Shown: positions 8,545-20,059, counted from the first letter of the stretch. The stretch is DNA of 53,106 nucleotides from Hennigella sp045599065 (GCA_045599065.1 JAZRVJ010000055.1:1-53106); one strand, 5' to 3'. The notes: a model not told the origin generated them from the sequence alone. Made by a program: numbers and translations.

Positions 8545-9549
8545 ATGAAAAGATTTCATTTTCCTTTTGACTATAAACCAAAAGTATCTTTAGAAGATAC
8601 AGTTGTTTATGCTTCAAAACTTAAACAAGAAATTTTTACATTTTTTAAAGAACAATATAAAGCAATTTATCTTGACCCAGCTTTAATTGTTCCAAACAAA
8701 GAATCAAGTTTGGCTTATAAAAGCAATGACCGTTTTGTAAGCTTTGATAACAAAGCAAGCAATTTAGTTTCTGCAATTAATAATTGTCAAGACAATTATT
8801 TGACTATCGCTTCATCTAAATTTAAAAGGAAAAACATTTGTACTTTTGCCCCTCTAATTAAAAGAGACGTAAAATTATCCAATACAAGTTCTATGATCAA
8901 TTGAATAATTGATTTAGAATTGGCAATGCCAGAAGATTATTTGAACAATAAATACTTTATTGATTTTGCAAAGCAATTATTTGGCAAAATAGTTTCCTTT
9001 GTTAATAAGTCAGAATTAAAAAAGATTTATGAAGTTTCAAACAAAAAAATAAAAGTTAGCGATTGGAAAGTTGTTGAAGCACAAAAGCTCGAAAACAGTT
9101 ATTTAACTTTAACTTTGAAACAAGGATTAAATCATATTTGTTCAAGTAATAGATTTGTAATTATTGAAAATAATTTCAAAAAATTAAAATCTAATCAATC
9201 TATTGAGCAATATTCTGTGACAGCTCAAGATTGAGAAAACAGTTGTGGTATTTACGTTTATGATTACATTAATGAAGCACCTATTAATTTAATTAATATT
9301 TGTAAAAGACCTTCTGGTGATAAATCATACAACCAACTAAGAAACACAAACCCACTTGAACTTGATAATGAAATTTATGATCAAATAATTTTTGATAAAG
9401 ATAGACCAACAAACATGTCTGTGACAATAAATTTCACAAATTTAATTTATTATCTTTTAGATAAAGTTCATTTGGCTGAGGTAGTTTCTTCTGTTTGACC
9501 AGAAGATTTCTTAGAGTTTGTAAAAACAGAAAAGATTGATATTTTGTAG
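8545..9549 (+). CDS. Divergent asparagine synthetase A (AsnA)-like protein, probably not catalytic
   Basis: The 334-residue protein starts 3 bp after lysS. It follows AsnA (aspartate-ammonia ligase, class II synthetase fold) along its length. Family segment SLAKWKR appears as SSKFKRKN, the RRDE...NTHSIYVDQWDWE region as IKRDVKLSNTSSMINWIIDLEL, and the C-terminal KAHIGEVQASIWPEE as KVHLAEVVSSVWPED. The GGGIGQSR ATP-binding motif is replaced by SVTINFTNL, and the Asp-Gln of the VDQW motif is lost. This is from memory of the family, without a profile search. The fold is likely kept but ammonia-dependent Asn synthesis is doubtful. A role in tRNA or amino-acid binding next to LysRS is only a guess. 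In-frame TGA codons encode Trp. Confidence 0.68.
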
Positions 9550-9556
9550 GAGTCAT

Positions 9557-10204
9557 ATGGAAAAGATACTTGAACCTTCTTTACTTTCTTTAGATAAAGA
9601 AAAAGCACAAGAACAATTAGAAAAAATTAAAAATCTAAAATTGAAATATGTTCATTATGATGTTATGGATGACGAATTCATTGGTCATGGAGCATTGACT
9701 GGCCAATACTTAGACATCCTTGAAAAATTGAACATTTTGCCAAATGTTCATCTAATGGTTCAAAGACCAGAAGAATACATTAAATTGATGAAGGATTTGA
9801 AACTTAACTCAGTTACTTTTCACGTTGAAACACAAGATATAGCTAAAGCTAAAAAACTTTTGCAGTCCATTCACGATTTAGGTTTTAAGGCTGGAATAAG
9901 TGTAAAGATGGAAACAAGCCTAGTTGATTATGTTGATTTGGCACCAAATTGTGATTTTGTTTTGATTATGTCGGTCAATCCCGGGCTTGGTGGGCAAAGA
10001 TACTCAGATGCTTGTCAAATCAATTTACAAGCAGCTCAGATCATGAAAAAGATTAATCCAAACATTAGAGTTCAACTCGATGGTGGAGTAAATGATGAAA
10101 TCATTAAAAAGAATTACGATCTAGTTGACAACTTCATTTCAGGATCGTGATTCTTCAATAACATCGACAATATGCCGCAATATCTAAAAGAATGAAAAAA
10201 ATAA
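9557..10204 (+). CDS. rpe: Ribulose-phosphate 3-epimerase
   Basis: The 215-residue TIM-barrel protein begins MEKILEPSLLSLD and shows the metal-binding and catalytic segments of the family: HYDVMDDEFIGHG, NVHLMVQRPEEYI, MSVNPGLGGQRY and VQLDGGVN. It interconverts ribulose-5-phosphate and xylulose-5-phosphate in the non-oxidative pentose phosphate pathway. ATG 9557 is preceded by AGGAG formed partly by the upstream stop codon; an in-frame start at 9536 would overlap the AsnA-like gene. Trp residues near the end are TGA. It ends the lysS unit. Confidence 0.94.
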
Positions 10205-10223
10205 AGAGCAGTTGCTCTTTTTT
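10203..10223. terminator. Terminator between convergent rpe and the membrane protein gene
   Basis: Stem AAAGAGCA (10203-10210) / TGCTCTTT (10213-10220) with T-run on the plus side and A-run on the minus side, so it can act in both directions. It spans the 17 bp between the two convergent stop codons. Confidence 0.85.
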
Positions 10224-11187
10224 AAACATTTGTAATAGTTACATTGTTTTGGACTTTTCTAGCCCTAACAAGACGATAGATTAGTAGTCCTACTAAAACC
10301 AAGACCATTACTACTGCAAAGAAGATTATCATATCTCTCTTGTTTTTGTGTTTTTTAACTTCTTTAAGTTCTTCGTCAGAAACAATTTGTACTCCGTAGT
10401 AGCTATCAATTTTGCCAGCTCTAGCATGATTAGTAACAAGTAAGAAGATGTGCATAAAGAAGCTGATAAACACCATGATGATAGAACAGATTACAGTTAT
10501 TAGAATTGCTGGTCCACCATGTTGAGCTAAGTTTTCTGGACTAATATCTCCTCAATTTCCTGTTAGGAAACCGGCAACCATAAAGCAGATACCTACACAG
10601 TAAAGACCTAAAACGTAGAATAAGCTACAGAATCAGTTAGCATTGATGTGAGCAGATTTTAATCTGATGTAAAGTTTTCTAACGCAGATGGTAACAGGTT
10701 TACCTTCAAAGTTAACACATCTTGCTTCATTACGATAGTTGATATATTTGTTTGCATAAAGTATTAAGAATGCTATGCATAAGCTTAAAAGAGGAATTAA
10801 AGTTAAAGCAACTCAGTTATTAACTGTTTCGTTTTGTAAGATAGCAATTAAAGCTCATGTTTCAAATGCTACACATAAAGTTGTCAAGATAGCTCATAGT
10901 CAAACTAAAAGATAATGACGGTGAAGTTCTTTCTTATAGAACTTAGGCATTGATCTAGCGTTTGGATTAATTTGATCAATGGTTTGTCTGCCAGAACCTT
11001 TAGGTAATTGTTTTCTAATTTGTATTTGAGTTGTAGGTAAACTTACATCAGGAGAGATGATAGCATCATCTGTTTTGTTATATAAAATCTTTTCAATAGC
11101 AGAAGTTCTGCTGTCTTCGAAAGAAACATCCTTTTGTGGTTTACCATTCTTGTTATATGAAATAACGGTTGTCTTAAATTCTTCCAT
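10222..11187 (-). CDS. Multi-pass membrane protein, function unknown
   Basis: The 321-residue protein is read through TGA codons. The first 90 residues are polar and should be cytoplasmic. Hydrophobic segments follow near residues 93-116, 124-143, 178-200, 218-247 and 283-305. The hydrophilic stretch RAGKIDSYYGVQIVSDEELK lies between the last two. No domain is recognised and no signal peptide is present. An AGGTGG site precedes the ATG. It lies downstream of pncB on the same strand with a 63-bp gap, so readthrough from pncB is possible. Confidence 0.72.
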
Positions 11188-11250
11188 GAGCCACCTACTT
11201 ATATTTAATTTATATACGTAAAAAAATATAAATAAATAACTTATTTTTTA

Positions 11251-12294
11251 TTAAATATATATATTTAATTTTTTAAATTTTTTAGGGTCAATTCCTAGTT
11301 TTCTACCTGCTTTTGCTTGGGGTTTATTGTCTAAATACACTAAGTCACCAGTAATGTTAACATTAACTTTTAGTAGTGATCCACCAATACCATAGAAATC
11401 AACTGGAACTTTTTTATTTTTAAATTCTTTGACCTTTTTGTAATCAAAACTAGAAGAAACAACAATCTTAACGTGTTTCATTCCGTTAGCATCTAAAGTT
11501 TTTCTAGCTTTAAAAACTAAAGCAGCCGAAACACCAGCATCTTTTTTATTAGATAAAGACTTATCCAATAAAACCTTAGAAGTATCTATCCTAATAGACT
11601 TTAGTAAAGGTTTTAAACCTTTATCTATCTTTCTAATTTCTTTAATAACATCATTATGGTAATCAACCAAGGCTGATAGCTTTTCTTTAGGGTAAGTTTT
11701 ATGATAAGCTCAAAGAGCTTTATTTAAATTACCTTTAAATTGTTGAATTAAAGCATGGGGAATTGTCCCTACCACCTTAACATCTTTTTGTTTATCAATT
11801 AAATCAACATGCGCCTTAGTTGTAAAAATTCTAACTCCTGCTTTATAAGCTGCATAGCCATCATATGCGTGTGCTAAATATATATCGCCTCTGTCACCCA
11901 TGTAAATAAGTTGACTAGGTTTAATTAAACCTAGTATCTTTTTTGCATGTGTGCATACAGAAGACTCTCTTGCTAAAACACCATCAATAAATGATTCGTA
12001 TTCAGCAAAAGCTGAATAATCACCTTCTATTATTAATATAGGTTGACCAGCTTTAGCTAATTGTCCATCTTTTAGGCCATAAACTTTAAAAGGTTTATTA
12101 CCTTTTATTGCTTTTAAAAGTTGGACAACATGATTAATTCCACAAACATAAATAGGTTCTTTTTCAAAATGCGTAAAACGCATCGTTGTTTTATGTTTAA
12201 CTTTATTTTTTACAAGAATATTCTTGGTTTTAGTTAAATATAAAGCTGAATATTTGCCAGCAATTATGTGCTTTAGATTGTCTATTTTTTTCAT
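11251..12294 (-). CDS. pncB: Nicotinate phosphoribosyltransferase
   Basis: The 347-residue product, with TGA-encoded Trp, joins nicotinate to PRPP to give nicotinate mononucleotide, the first step of NAD salvage. Visible motifs are MRFTHFEKEP, the YMGDRGDIYLAHAYDGYAAY segment, VVGTIPHAL, VKIVVSSSFD and the phosphate-binding VDFYGIGGSL. The length fits the compact NAPRTase form common in mycoplasmas and archaea. ATG 12294 is chosen because the earlier in-frame ATG lies inside the promoter. Its partner nadD, the next pathway step, is in this window at 18327. A TATAAT on the minus strand (12313-12308) lies 13 nt before the start. Confidence 0.9.
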
Positions 12295-12298
12295 AACT

Positions 12299-12326
12299 AT
12301 AATATACATTATAATATGTATATTAT
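12299..12326. promoter_or_regulatory. Bidirectional promoter in a palindrome between pncB and the GT2 gene
   Basis: The octamer ATTATAAT (12308-12315) is self-complementary and gives TATAAT on both strands. It sits inside a larger inverted repeat with 11-bp arms (12299-12309 and 12316-12326). The plus -10 ends 9 nt before the GT2 ATG and the minus -10 ends 13 nt before the pncB ATG. No Shine-Dalgarno sequence is seen on either side. Confidence 0.7.
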
Positions 12327-13338
12327 GACTGAAATAAAAGAACCTTCTATTTCAATTATCGTACCAGTATTTAATAGTCAAAAATACTTGCGTAGTCTCT
12401 TTGACTCAATTAATAACTTAAATTGAAAGGATTATGAAATAATTTTTGTCGATGATGGATCAACGGATAACAGTTTTTTGTTATTAAACAATTATCTCGC
12501 TGAGAACAAAAATATGAGACTTTTTCATATAACAAACCATGGACAAGCCTTTGCTAGAAATTTTGGGCTTTCAAAAGCAAGAGGTAAATATATATTCTTT
12601 TTAGATTCTGATGACATGTTACACCCAAATATTTTTAATATATTATTCTATGATATAGAAAAATACAATTGTGATATAGCAATATGCTCTAACTATTTTG
12701 TTAATCGAAATAGAACAAAAACAAAAAAAGCAAAATGCACAAAATTAAACCATAAATGTGGAGTATATCAAGACCCAAAACAAATAATCGAAATGTTTTT
12801 TTCTAAGAACAATAGTTGAGTTACTCCTTGAGGAAAACTCTATAAACACGAACTTGTAAAAAAAATTGAAAACTATCCAAACATTTTTCCTGATGATTAT
12901 GAAACATGCGAAGATGCAATGTTTAATTTTAAGTATTTTAATTTATGCAAAAGAGTTCTGTATTCTAATAGGAAATTATATTTCTATCGTATGCTTCGTA
13001 ATGGAAATAGTAGAAAAGTGTCTAAACTAGCATTGAAGAAATTGGATAGTTATATCGGTTTGCTATTTAATTACAATGCTTATCAAGATAAAAAAATTAA
13101 GAAAAAAGCGATTGCTGCCTCGGCATGATTTTCTTTTAGTTTTTTATGAAAACTATGTCATAGCGATTTTAATATTCCTGAAACAGCACAGCGGATTTAT
13201 AAAATTTATAAAGAAGGGATAAGAAAATTAATTACCTCTACAAAATTTCCAACTTTTGTGAAGTTTGGTATACCGTTAACTTTTCTGGTTGTGGCCCCTT
13301 TGTTGCGCTTTAGAGGAAAATTGAAAATTAAAAAATAG
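12325..13338 (+). CDS. Family 2 glycosyltransferase
   Basis: The 337-residue protein has the GT-A fold signature: ISIIVPVFNSQKYL near the start, FVDDGSTDNS (residues 41-50), GQAFARNFGLSKARG and the metal-binding DSDD at 94-97. In-frame TGA codons encode Trp. The C-terminal 60 residues are basic with a hydrophobic stretch (KFGIPLTFLVVAPLLRF) that could attach it to the membrane. It should transfer a nucleotide-activated sugar to a glycolipid or surface glycan; donor and acceptor are unknown. It stands alone, divergent from pncB and closed by a terminator overlapping its stop. Confidence 0.87.
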
Positions 13339-13353
13339 ATAAATCTATTTTTT
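13331..13353 (+). terminator. Intrinsic terminator overlapping the GT2 stop codon
   Basis: AAAAATAGAT (13331-13340) pairs with ATCTATTTTT (13343-13352); the TAG stop at 13336-13338 is inside the stem. A T-run follows. Confidence 0.8.
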
Positions 13354-13410
13354 AATTCTTTTTTATTAATATATTTTATAATCTATATAGATTATAAGCT
13401 TTAATACAAA

Positions 13411-15312
13411 ATGATTAGTAAATATACTGATGAAAACATTAAGGTCCTAGAAGGGCTTGAACCTGTTAGAAAAAGACCTGGGATGTATATCGGTTCTACC
13501 GATACTTTTGGTTTACACCATTTAGTTTGAGAAATTTTTGATAATTCGGTCGATGAAGTTTTGGCAGGTAATGCTGATTTAATTACTATCATCCTTCATA
13601 AGGATGGGTCTATTTCTGTTCAAGATAATGGTCGTGGTATTCCTACTGGAATAAACACTACAACAAAACTATCAACAGTTGATACAGTGTTTACAACACT
13701 GCATGCTGGTGGTAAATTTGATGACAGTGCATATCACTCTGCTGGTGGTTTGCATGGTGTTGGCTCATCTGTAGTTAACGCCCTAAGCAAATGATGTCAT
13801 GTTACTGTATATCGTTCAAGAACGATATGAGAAGCAAAATATAAAGATGGAGGAAAAATTGCTCAACCTCTAAAAGAGGTAGGAAAAACAAATCTTACTG
13901 GTACTAAAGTACATTTCTTGCCGGATGATAAGATTTTTAAATCCATAGAATTTAAACCATCGACAATTAAAGAAAGAGTAAGAGAAGCAACTTACTTGTT
14001 TAAAGGACTTAAAGTAGTATTTAAAGATGAAATTAACAATACTACAGATGAATTTGTTGCAAACAAAGGAATTTCTGAATATGTTGATTTCATCAACGTA
14101 ACCAAATCTCCTTTGCATCATACAGCTACCTTTAAAGGTAAAGCAAATGGGATAGATGTAGAAATTGCTTTGCAATTTGTTACTGATTCATCTGAAACAA
14201 TTATTTCTTTTGCTAACTCTGTTAAAACCAAAGAAGGTGGTAGTCACGAAACTGCTTTCAAAGCAGCTTTGACTGAAACAATCAACGAATATTCTAGAAA
14301 GAATAAACTTTTAAAGGACAAAGACAAAAACTTTGAAGGTGCTGATGTAAGAGAGGGTCTAACAGCTGTTGTAACTGTGTTAGTTCCTGAAAAACTTGTT
14401 GCATATGAAGGCCAAACAAAAAATAAATTGTTTACACAAGAAGCATATGCAGCTGTTAAGCAAGTGTTCGGAGAGCAATTTGGCTTTTGATTGGAAGAAA
14501 ACAAAGCCCAAGCAACAAAAATTGTTAATAAAGCTCTTGTTGCACGTGATGCTAGAATAGCAGCACGTAAAGCTAGAGAAGATGTTAAAAAGCTTAAAAA
14601 TAAGGAAAACAAAGCTACATTCCTTTCAGGAAAATTGACTCCTGCGCAATCTAAAGATGCAAAAGAAAATGAAATTTTCTTGGTTGAAGGTGATTCAGCT
14701 GGTGGTTCAGCAAAATTGGCTAGAGATAAAAAACACCAAGCAATTTTACCACTTCGTGGAAAAATTCTTAACGTAGAAAAAGCAAAACTATCTGACTTAT
14801 TACATAACGAAGAGATTTCAACCATCATTCTTGCACTAGGTGCTGGAATAAATGAAGATTATGATGAATCAGCATTAAAGTACCACAAAGTGGTAATTAT
14901 GACTGACGCTGATGTCGACGGCGCTCACATCAGAATTCTCCTTTTAACATTCTTCTATAGATTCATGAGAAAGTTAATTGAAAATGGACATGTATATATT
15001 GCTTTAGCTCCTTTATACAAAGTTACAAAGAAGTCAACAAAAGAATTTGCATATGCTTGAACTGAACAAGAACTAGATGAACTTAAAAATAAGTTCAAGT
15101 CTTGTGAAATTCAAAGATACAAAGGTCTAGGTGAAATGAACGCGGACCAACTTAAAGAAACTACTATGGCTAAAGAAAACCGCAAGATGATTAAAGTTAC
15201 CATCGAAGATGCTGCTTTGGCAGAAAGAAGAATTTCTACCCTAATGGGTGACAATGCTTCTTTAAGAAAGACGTGAATTGATGAAAATGTTTCATTTGAT
15301 TTAGAGGAATAG
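13411..15312 (+). CDS. parE: DNA topoisomerase IV subunit B
   Basis: The 633-residue product has the GHKL ATPase domain (EIFDNSVDEVLAG, VQDNGRGIP, the HAGGKFDD loop, GGLHGVGSS) and the TOPRIM domain (FLVEGDSAGG, MTDADVDGAHI). It ends with the RYKGLGEMNADQL segment. SGKLTPAQSK before the TOPRIM motif favours ParE over GyrB, as does the partner parC 3 bp downstream. The complex decatenates daughter chromosomes. TATAAG at 13393-13398 lies 12 nt before the ATG, and TATAAT occurs at 13377-13382. No Shine-Dalgarno sequence is visible. TGA encodes its Trp residues. Confidence 0.95.
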
Positions 15313-15315
15313 ACT

Positions 15316-17742
15316 ATGGCAAAAATAGAAAAAGACAAAAATATTCCTATAGAAAACATTATGTCTGATAGTTTTGGCAAATATGCCAAATATATCATTC
15401 AAGATCGTGCCTTACCAGATGTAAGGGACGGTTTAAAACCAGTTCAACGTAGAATTATTTATGCGATGAATGATTTAAACTTATTATCAAGTTTACCTCA
15501 TAAAAAATCTGCTAGAACAGTTGGTGAAGTAATTGGTAAATATCACCCACATGGTGATAGCTCCATTTATGAAGCTATGGTTAGATTAAGTCAAGAATGA
15601 AAAAACAACATATGTCTTTTAGACATGCATGGTAACAAAGGTTCAATCGATGGTGATGGACCTGCAGCCATGAGATATACAGAATGTCGTCTTTCACCTT
15701 TTGGTGAAATGATGACTGAAGGAATAAAAAAGAATACTGTTCCTTTCATTCCAAACTTTGATGGTTCTGAAAAAGAACCAACTGTTTTACCAACATTGTA
15801 TCCTAATCTATTGATTAATGGTGCAAGTGGTATTGCAGCAGGATATGCAACAAACATGCCACCATTCAATCCTTGCGAAGCAATTGATGCAATTATCGCT
15901 AAGATTGATTCACCTAATTGCAGAATGGATAAAATCTTATCCATAATGCCTGCTCCTGATTTTCCAACAGCTGGTGTAATTTCAGGGCTAGAAGGCGTGA
16001 GAGATGCCTATAAAACCGGCAAAGGAAAAATCTATGTTGGTGGAGAAATGAAGAAATTAAGTAATAAACAAATTGTTATTACTTCTATTCCTTTTGAAAC
16101 TAACAAGTCTGACATTATTAAACAAATAGATTTAGCTAAAGAAAAAACCCCTGCATTGCAAATAACTGAAGTAAGAGATGAATCCGATGCAAATGGTGTT
16201 TACATTGTTTTAGAGACTAAAACACATGCTAATTTTGATTTTATTAAGAGTTATTTGTATAAGAATACAAAATTACAAACATCATTTAACTTTAATATGA
16301 TTGCGATCAAAGATCGTAAGCCAGTATTGTTAGATATTTTTACATTCTTACAAGCCTTTATTGATCATGCTGAACAAATTATTTTAAAGACAAGCCAATT
16401 TGATTTGGAAAAATCAAAGACACGTAGAGAAATTGTTCAAGGTCTAATCAAAGCCATCTTAATTATTGATGATGTTGTATCATCAATAAGAAAAGCTTCT
16501 GACAAAGCTGAAGCAGTTAAAAACTTAGTTTCTAAGTTTGGCTTTACTATCGCCCAAGCCGAAGCTATTGTTAACCTAAGGTTATATCGTTTAAGTAATA
16601 CAGATGTTCAAGCTTTAAAAGCTGAGCTAGATGAACTTAACATGTCTATTGCAACTTTAGAAAATTTAGTTGCAAACAAAGATGCAAGACTTTTGTTTTT
16701 AAAAACAAAATTAAGAGCATTCAAAAAACTATACCCTCAAGAAAGAAAGTCTAAACTTTCTTATGAAGAAAACAAAGTTGTTATAGATGAATTAGATCTT
16801 ATCCAAGATAAGAATAGAATTTTTGCTTTTACCTCAGGCGGTTATCTAAAAGCATTCAGTAATAGAATATTACTTGCTAATAACCCTAAGGATAACTTTA
16901 CTAAGGCAAATGATATCATCATTAATGAATATGTTGGAAACTTAAGAGATAGATCTCTTGTGTTCTTGGAAAATGGTGATTGCGCTGTTATTCCAAATAA
17001 CAAAATACCTGAGTGTAAATTCAAAGAAGTTGGGACCCACATTAACAATGTGATTAGTGGAGCAGCAGACGTTGCTGTAGTTAATGCATTAAACGCAGAT
17101 TATAAGAATCCAATGAATAAGACTCAAGTTATAGTTTGCACACAATCAGGTTTAATTAAAAGATTTGAACTATCTGAAGTTATTTCTAAACGTACAAGTC
17201 TAATTGGCTATGCCAAGTTAGATGAAGGCGACAAGATTGTTTCAGTATTCCCGATTGAAGAAGAAGCTCAAAAGGTAGTTATTTGTTCTCAAAGAGGATA
17301 TATAAACATATATCCAATTGATCAAATTCCTTTAGTTGGTAAAAATGCTAAAGGTGTAAAAGCAATGGGTCTAAAGGAAAATGACAAGATTGCAAACTGC
17401 ATCTTATTTAATGAGGCAGCTAATCAATTAGCTGTGGTTACTAACTTTGCTATTAAACGTATTGAAACTAATATGATTCCAGTTGGAAATCGTACAAATA
17501 TTGGTAAAGCGATTAATAGTTTTATTGCAAACAATGACAATGTCAGAGTCATTAAAGTTTTACCACTCGTTCCTAACACTGTATTAACATATGTTAATGT
17601 TTCAGGAAATAAAGACTTCTTAAATATTTCAGATTTAAATTATTTAGATCACAACCAAAGAGTTAATTCAGTTGCTAATGCAATCGTTGATTGCAACATC
17701 TGAATTAGTAGCATTAAAGATTCAGATAAGGCAGATGAGTAA
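15316..17742 (+). CDS. parC: DNA topoisomerase IV subunit A
   Basis: The 808-residue subunit cuts and rejoins DNA with Tyr121 (AAMRYTE). The N-terminal winged-helix domain has GLKPVQRRIIYAM and KYHPHGDSSIYEAMVRLSQEW, whose Ser and Glu are the positions usually altered in quinolone resistance and are in the sensitive form here. HGNKGSIDGDGPAAM is typical of ParC rather than GyrA. The C-terminal part has the beta-pinwheel-like repeats. TGA codons give Trp at 95 and near the C-terminus. It starts 3 bp after parE and overlaps yqeG by 8 bp. Confidence 0.95.
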
Positions 17743-18316
17743 AAAGGTTAGGAAAGAAAAATATTCATTTTTCAATTATTTTAAGCCAAGCACGACGCTT
17801 AAAAACTTTTCTGAGCTTGACATATATTTATTAAAAATTAATAAAATTAAGCTCTTCATTTGTGATCTTGATAATACCTTGGCCCCAACATTTAATAGCA
17901 TTCCTTCAAGAGCAGCAATTAAATTTGTGGAAGATATTAAAAATATGGGCATTAAGTTTTGAGTATGCTCAAACAACAGAAAAAAACGGGTTGAAAAATT
18001 TTGTCAATATATTAAGCCTGATGGTTTTGTTTCATTTGCAATGAAACCAACCAAATTTAAAATTAAAAAGATTTTGAAACAAGAAAATGTTAGTCCAGAA
18101 GAAACAATTATTATGGGAGATCAATTTGTAATTGATGTCTTTGTTGCTAATAGACTTGGATGTAAGTCTTTGTTAGTTGTTCCGCTTGCAGGTCAAGCTA
18201 AATCTGGTTCTACCAGATTAACTAATTATTTAGAAAAGAAGGTGTACAACAAATTAGCTCAAAATAACATTTTGACAAATGTTAAATCTTTTGAGAATGA
18301 TACAAAATTACTATAA
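17735..18316 (+). CDS. yqeG: YqeG-family HAD phosphatase
   Basis: The 193-residue HAD superfamily IIIA protein has motif I DLDNTLAP (Asp44 and Asp46), motif II in FWVCSNN, a Lys in the AMKPTKFKI segment and motif IV MGDQFVIDV. It resembles Bacillus YqeG; some relatives act on phosphatidylglycerophosphate, but the substrate cannot be read here. ATG 17735 overlaps the end of parC (ATGAGTAA), so translation is coupled. Longer in-frame starts upstream lie within parC and lack support. Its end carries the TATAAT used by nadD. Confidence 0.87.
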
Positions 18317-18317
18317 T
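18312..18317 (+). promoter_or_regulatory. -10 box of nadD overlapping the yqeG stop
   Basis: TATAAT at 18312-18317 includes the yqeG TAA and ends 9 nt before the nadD ATG, with no Shine-Dalgarno sequence between. This implies a leaderless nadD transcript in addition to any readthrough. Confidence 0.55.
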
Positions 18318-18326
18318 TAAATAATC

Positions 18327-19376
18327 ATGGAATCTAATAAAAATAGAAAAATTTTAATTTTTGGGGGTGCATTTAATCCACCTCATAAAGGTCACTTGCA
18401 CATTTTAAAAAGTGCAAGAAATTATATTAATCCTGATGAAGTGATTATTTGTGTTGACAAAATTTCTCCATGAAAACATCAACATGATTTGGCTCCTTAT
18501 TCTTATCGTGTCAAAATGATAAAGAATTTAATTGGTGATAGTTTCCCATATAGTGTTTATGATAATATAAATAATCATACATACACATGCGACATAATTA
18601 AGGAAATCGCGCACGCTAATAAGGATGCACAACTATTCTTTTTAGTTGGTCAAGACCAATATGAATTAATAACAACATGAAACAACTACGATGTTATTAA
18701 TAGTCTTTCGACTATTGTTTGTTATAAAAGAGGAAAAAACCAAACCATTAGAATATTTGATAAACATATAATTCTTTCTGATCCTAAGATCGATTGCGAT
18801 TCTACTTCTAATAGGATCAAACCCTCAATTGAAGATTTGGGACAAATAAACTATGATTTTATTAACAAAAATCATTTGTATTTGCAAGACAAAATCAAGC
18901 CATATATGTCAGAAAGAAGATATCAACACACATTAAGAGTGTTGGATACTGTTACAAAAATAGCAACTGGTAACAAGTTTAACGACGAAGATATATTAAA
19001 ATGCCAAATAGCTGCTTTTTTACACGACATTGCCAAGCAATACAATGAAGATCAATTGAAAACAATTTTGACAGAGGATGAAATTAAACAATTCCCAACA
19101 AGTCATTGTGCACACGGGCTTGCTGGCAAAAGATTGGCACGAGCTGATTTTAATATTTTTGATGAAGCTATTTTAGATGCCATTGAAAATCATGTTATTT
19201 TTAAGAATGTGGATACCAAGAACAAAATTGCTAAAGCATTATTTTGTGCTGACAAGCTTGAACCAGCTAGAACAGAACAAGACATTTCTAATAGACAAGA
19301 ACACCTTGATGCATGCATCAAGAATTTAGATAAAGAATTTATAACAGTGTATAACTTAAACAAGGAGAAATATTAA
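18327..19376 (+). CDS. nadD: Fused nicotinate-nucleotide adenylyltransferase and YqeK HD-domain phosphohydrolase
   Basis: One 349-residue frame encodes two proteins that are separate neighbours in Bacillus. Residues 1-170 are NadD: the nucleotidyltransferase motif GGAFNPPHKGH (His20, His23), ISPWK, FFLVGQDQ and a degenerate ISSSxIR equivalent (DSTSNRIK). It adenylylates nicotinate mononucleotide. Residues 171-349 are a YqeK-type HD domain with metal ligands in YQHTLRV (His201), FLHDIAKQ (His233, Asp234) and ENHV; YqeK hydrolyses diadenosine tetraphosphate. No stop separates the parts. Similar fusions are known in the M. pneumoniae group. It overlaps mtnN by 1 nt. Confidence 0.92.
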
Positions 19377-20059
19377 TGATTGGTCTAATTGTTGCAGAAA
19401 AAGAGGAAGTAGGCAATCTTATTAAATCTCTTAAAGCAAAGATCATCGAATTTAATGGTATCAGATATTACCTTGCTAATATCAATAATAAACATGCAAT
19501 TATTTGTTTTTCTGGTATGGGCAAAGCTAATGCCGCAGCCGCAACCATGAACATGGTCACTAATTTTAATGTTGACCAAATTTTTAATATTGGATTATGT
19601 GGAAGTTGCAATAGTAAGATAGCACCAGGAACAGTAATTGTTGCTGACAATTGTCAATATAGTGATGTTGACTTAACATCATTAGATTACCCTTTAAATC
19701 AAATCCCAGGTGAATTAATTAGTTATAGTATCAAATCAGATTATGTAAACTATTTAAAAACTATAGTTACTTCACCTACTGTTGGAACAATAGCTACAGG
19801 AGATACTTTTATTACTATGAGTAATATCGAAGCCTTTCCTAATTTAGCAACTAAGGATATTGTTGGATTTGATATGGAAGCATGCGCTATTGCTCAAGTA
19901 TGTCATAAAACAAAAACAGATTTTTTATGTATGAAAATAGTAAGCGATAACTTACTATTTGATACTAATTCTAAAGAACTTTATAGAGCCAATTTAAAGG
20001 ATTTGCCTAAGCAAATTGAGAGTATTTGCAAGACTGTTTTAGAATATTATTCTAAATAA
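19376..20059 (+). CDS. mtnN: 5'-methylthioadenosine/S-adenosylhomocysteine nucleosidase
   Basis: The 227-residue protein begins MIGLIVAEKEEV and has the phosphorylase-fold motifs GMGKANAAAATM, NIGLCGSC, TGDTF, the substrate-binding GFDMEACAIAQV and the catalytic Asp in KIVSDN. It removes adenine from methylthioadenosine and S-adenosylhomocysteine left by SAM-dependent enzymes, of which miaB, mtaB and trmB are present here. Its ATG shares one base with the nadD stop (TAATG) and GGAG lies just upstream, so translation is coupled. Confidence 0.93.
   Translation: MIGLIVAEKEEVGNLIKSLKAKIIEFNGIRYYLANINNKHAIICFSGMGKANAAAATMNMVTNFNVDQIFNIGLCGSCNSKIAPGTVIVADNCQYSDVDLTSLDYPLNQIPGELISYSIKSDYVNYLKTIVTSPTVGTIATGDTFITMSNIEAFPNLATKDIVGFDMEACAIAQVCHKTKTDFLCMKIVSDNLLFDTNSKELYRANLKDLPKQIESICKTVLEYYSK

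Noticed and set aside
11251..11268. 18-bp AT palindrome at the pncB stop codon as a terminator
   Set aside because: It consists only of A/T alternation with weak pairing and no distinct loop; not strong enough to call.
13411..17742. gyrB/gyrA instead of parE/parC
   Set aside because: KLTPAQSK before the TOPRIM motif and the ParC-type HGNKGSIDGDGPAAM segment favour topoisomerase IV.
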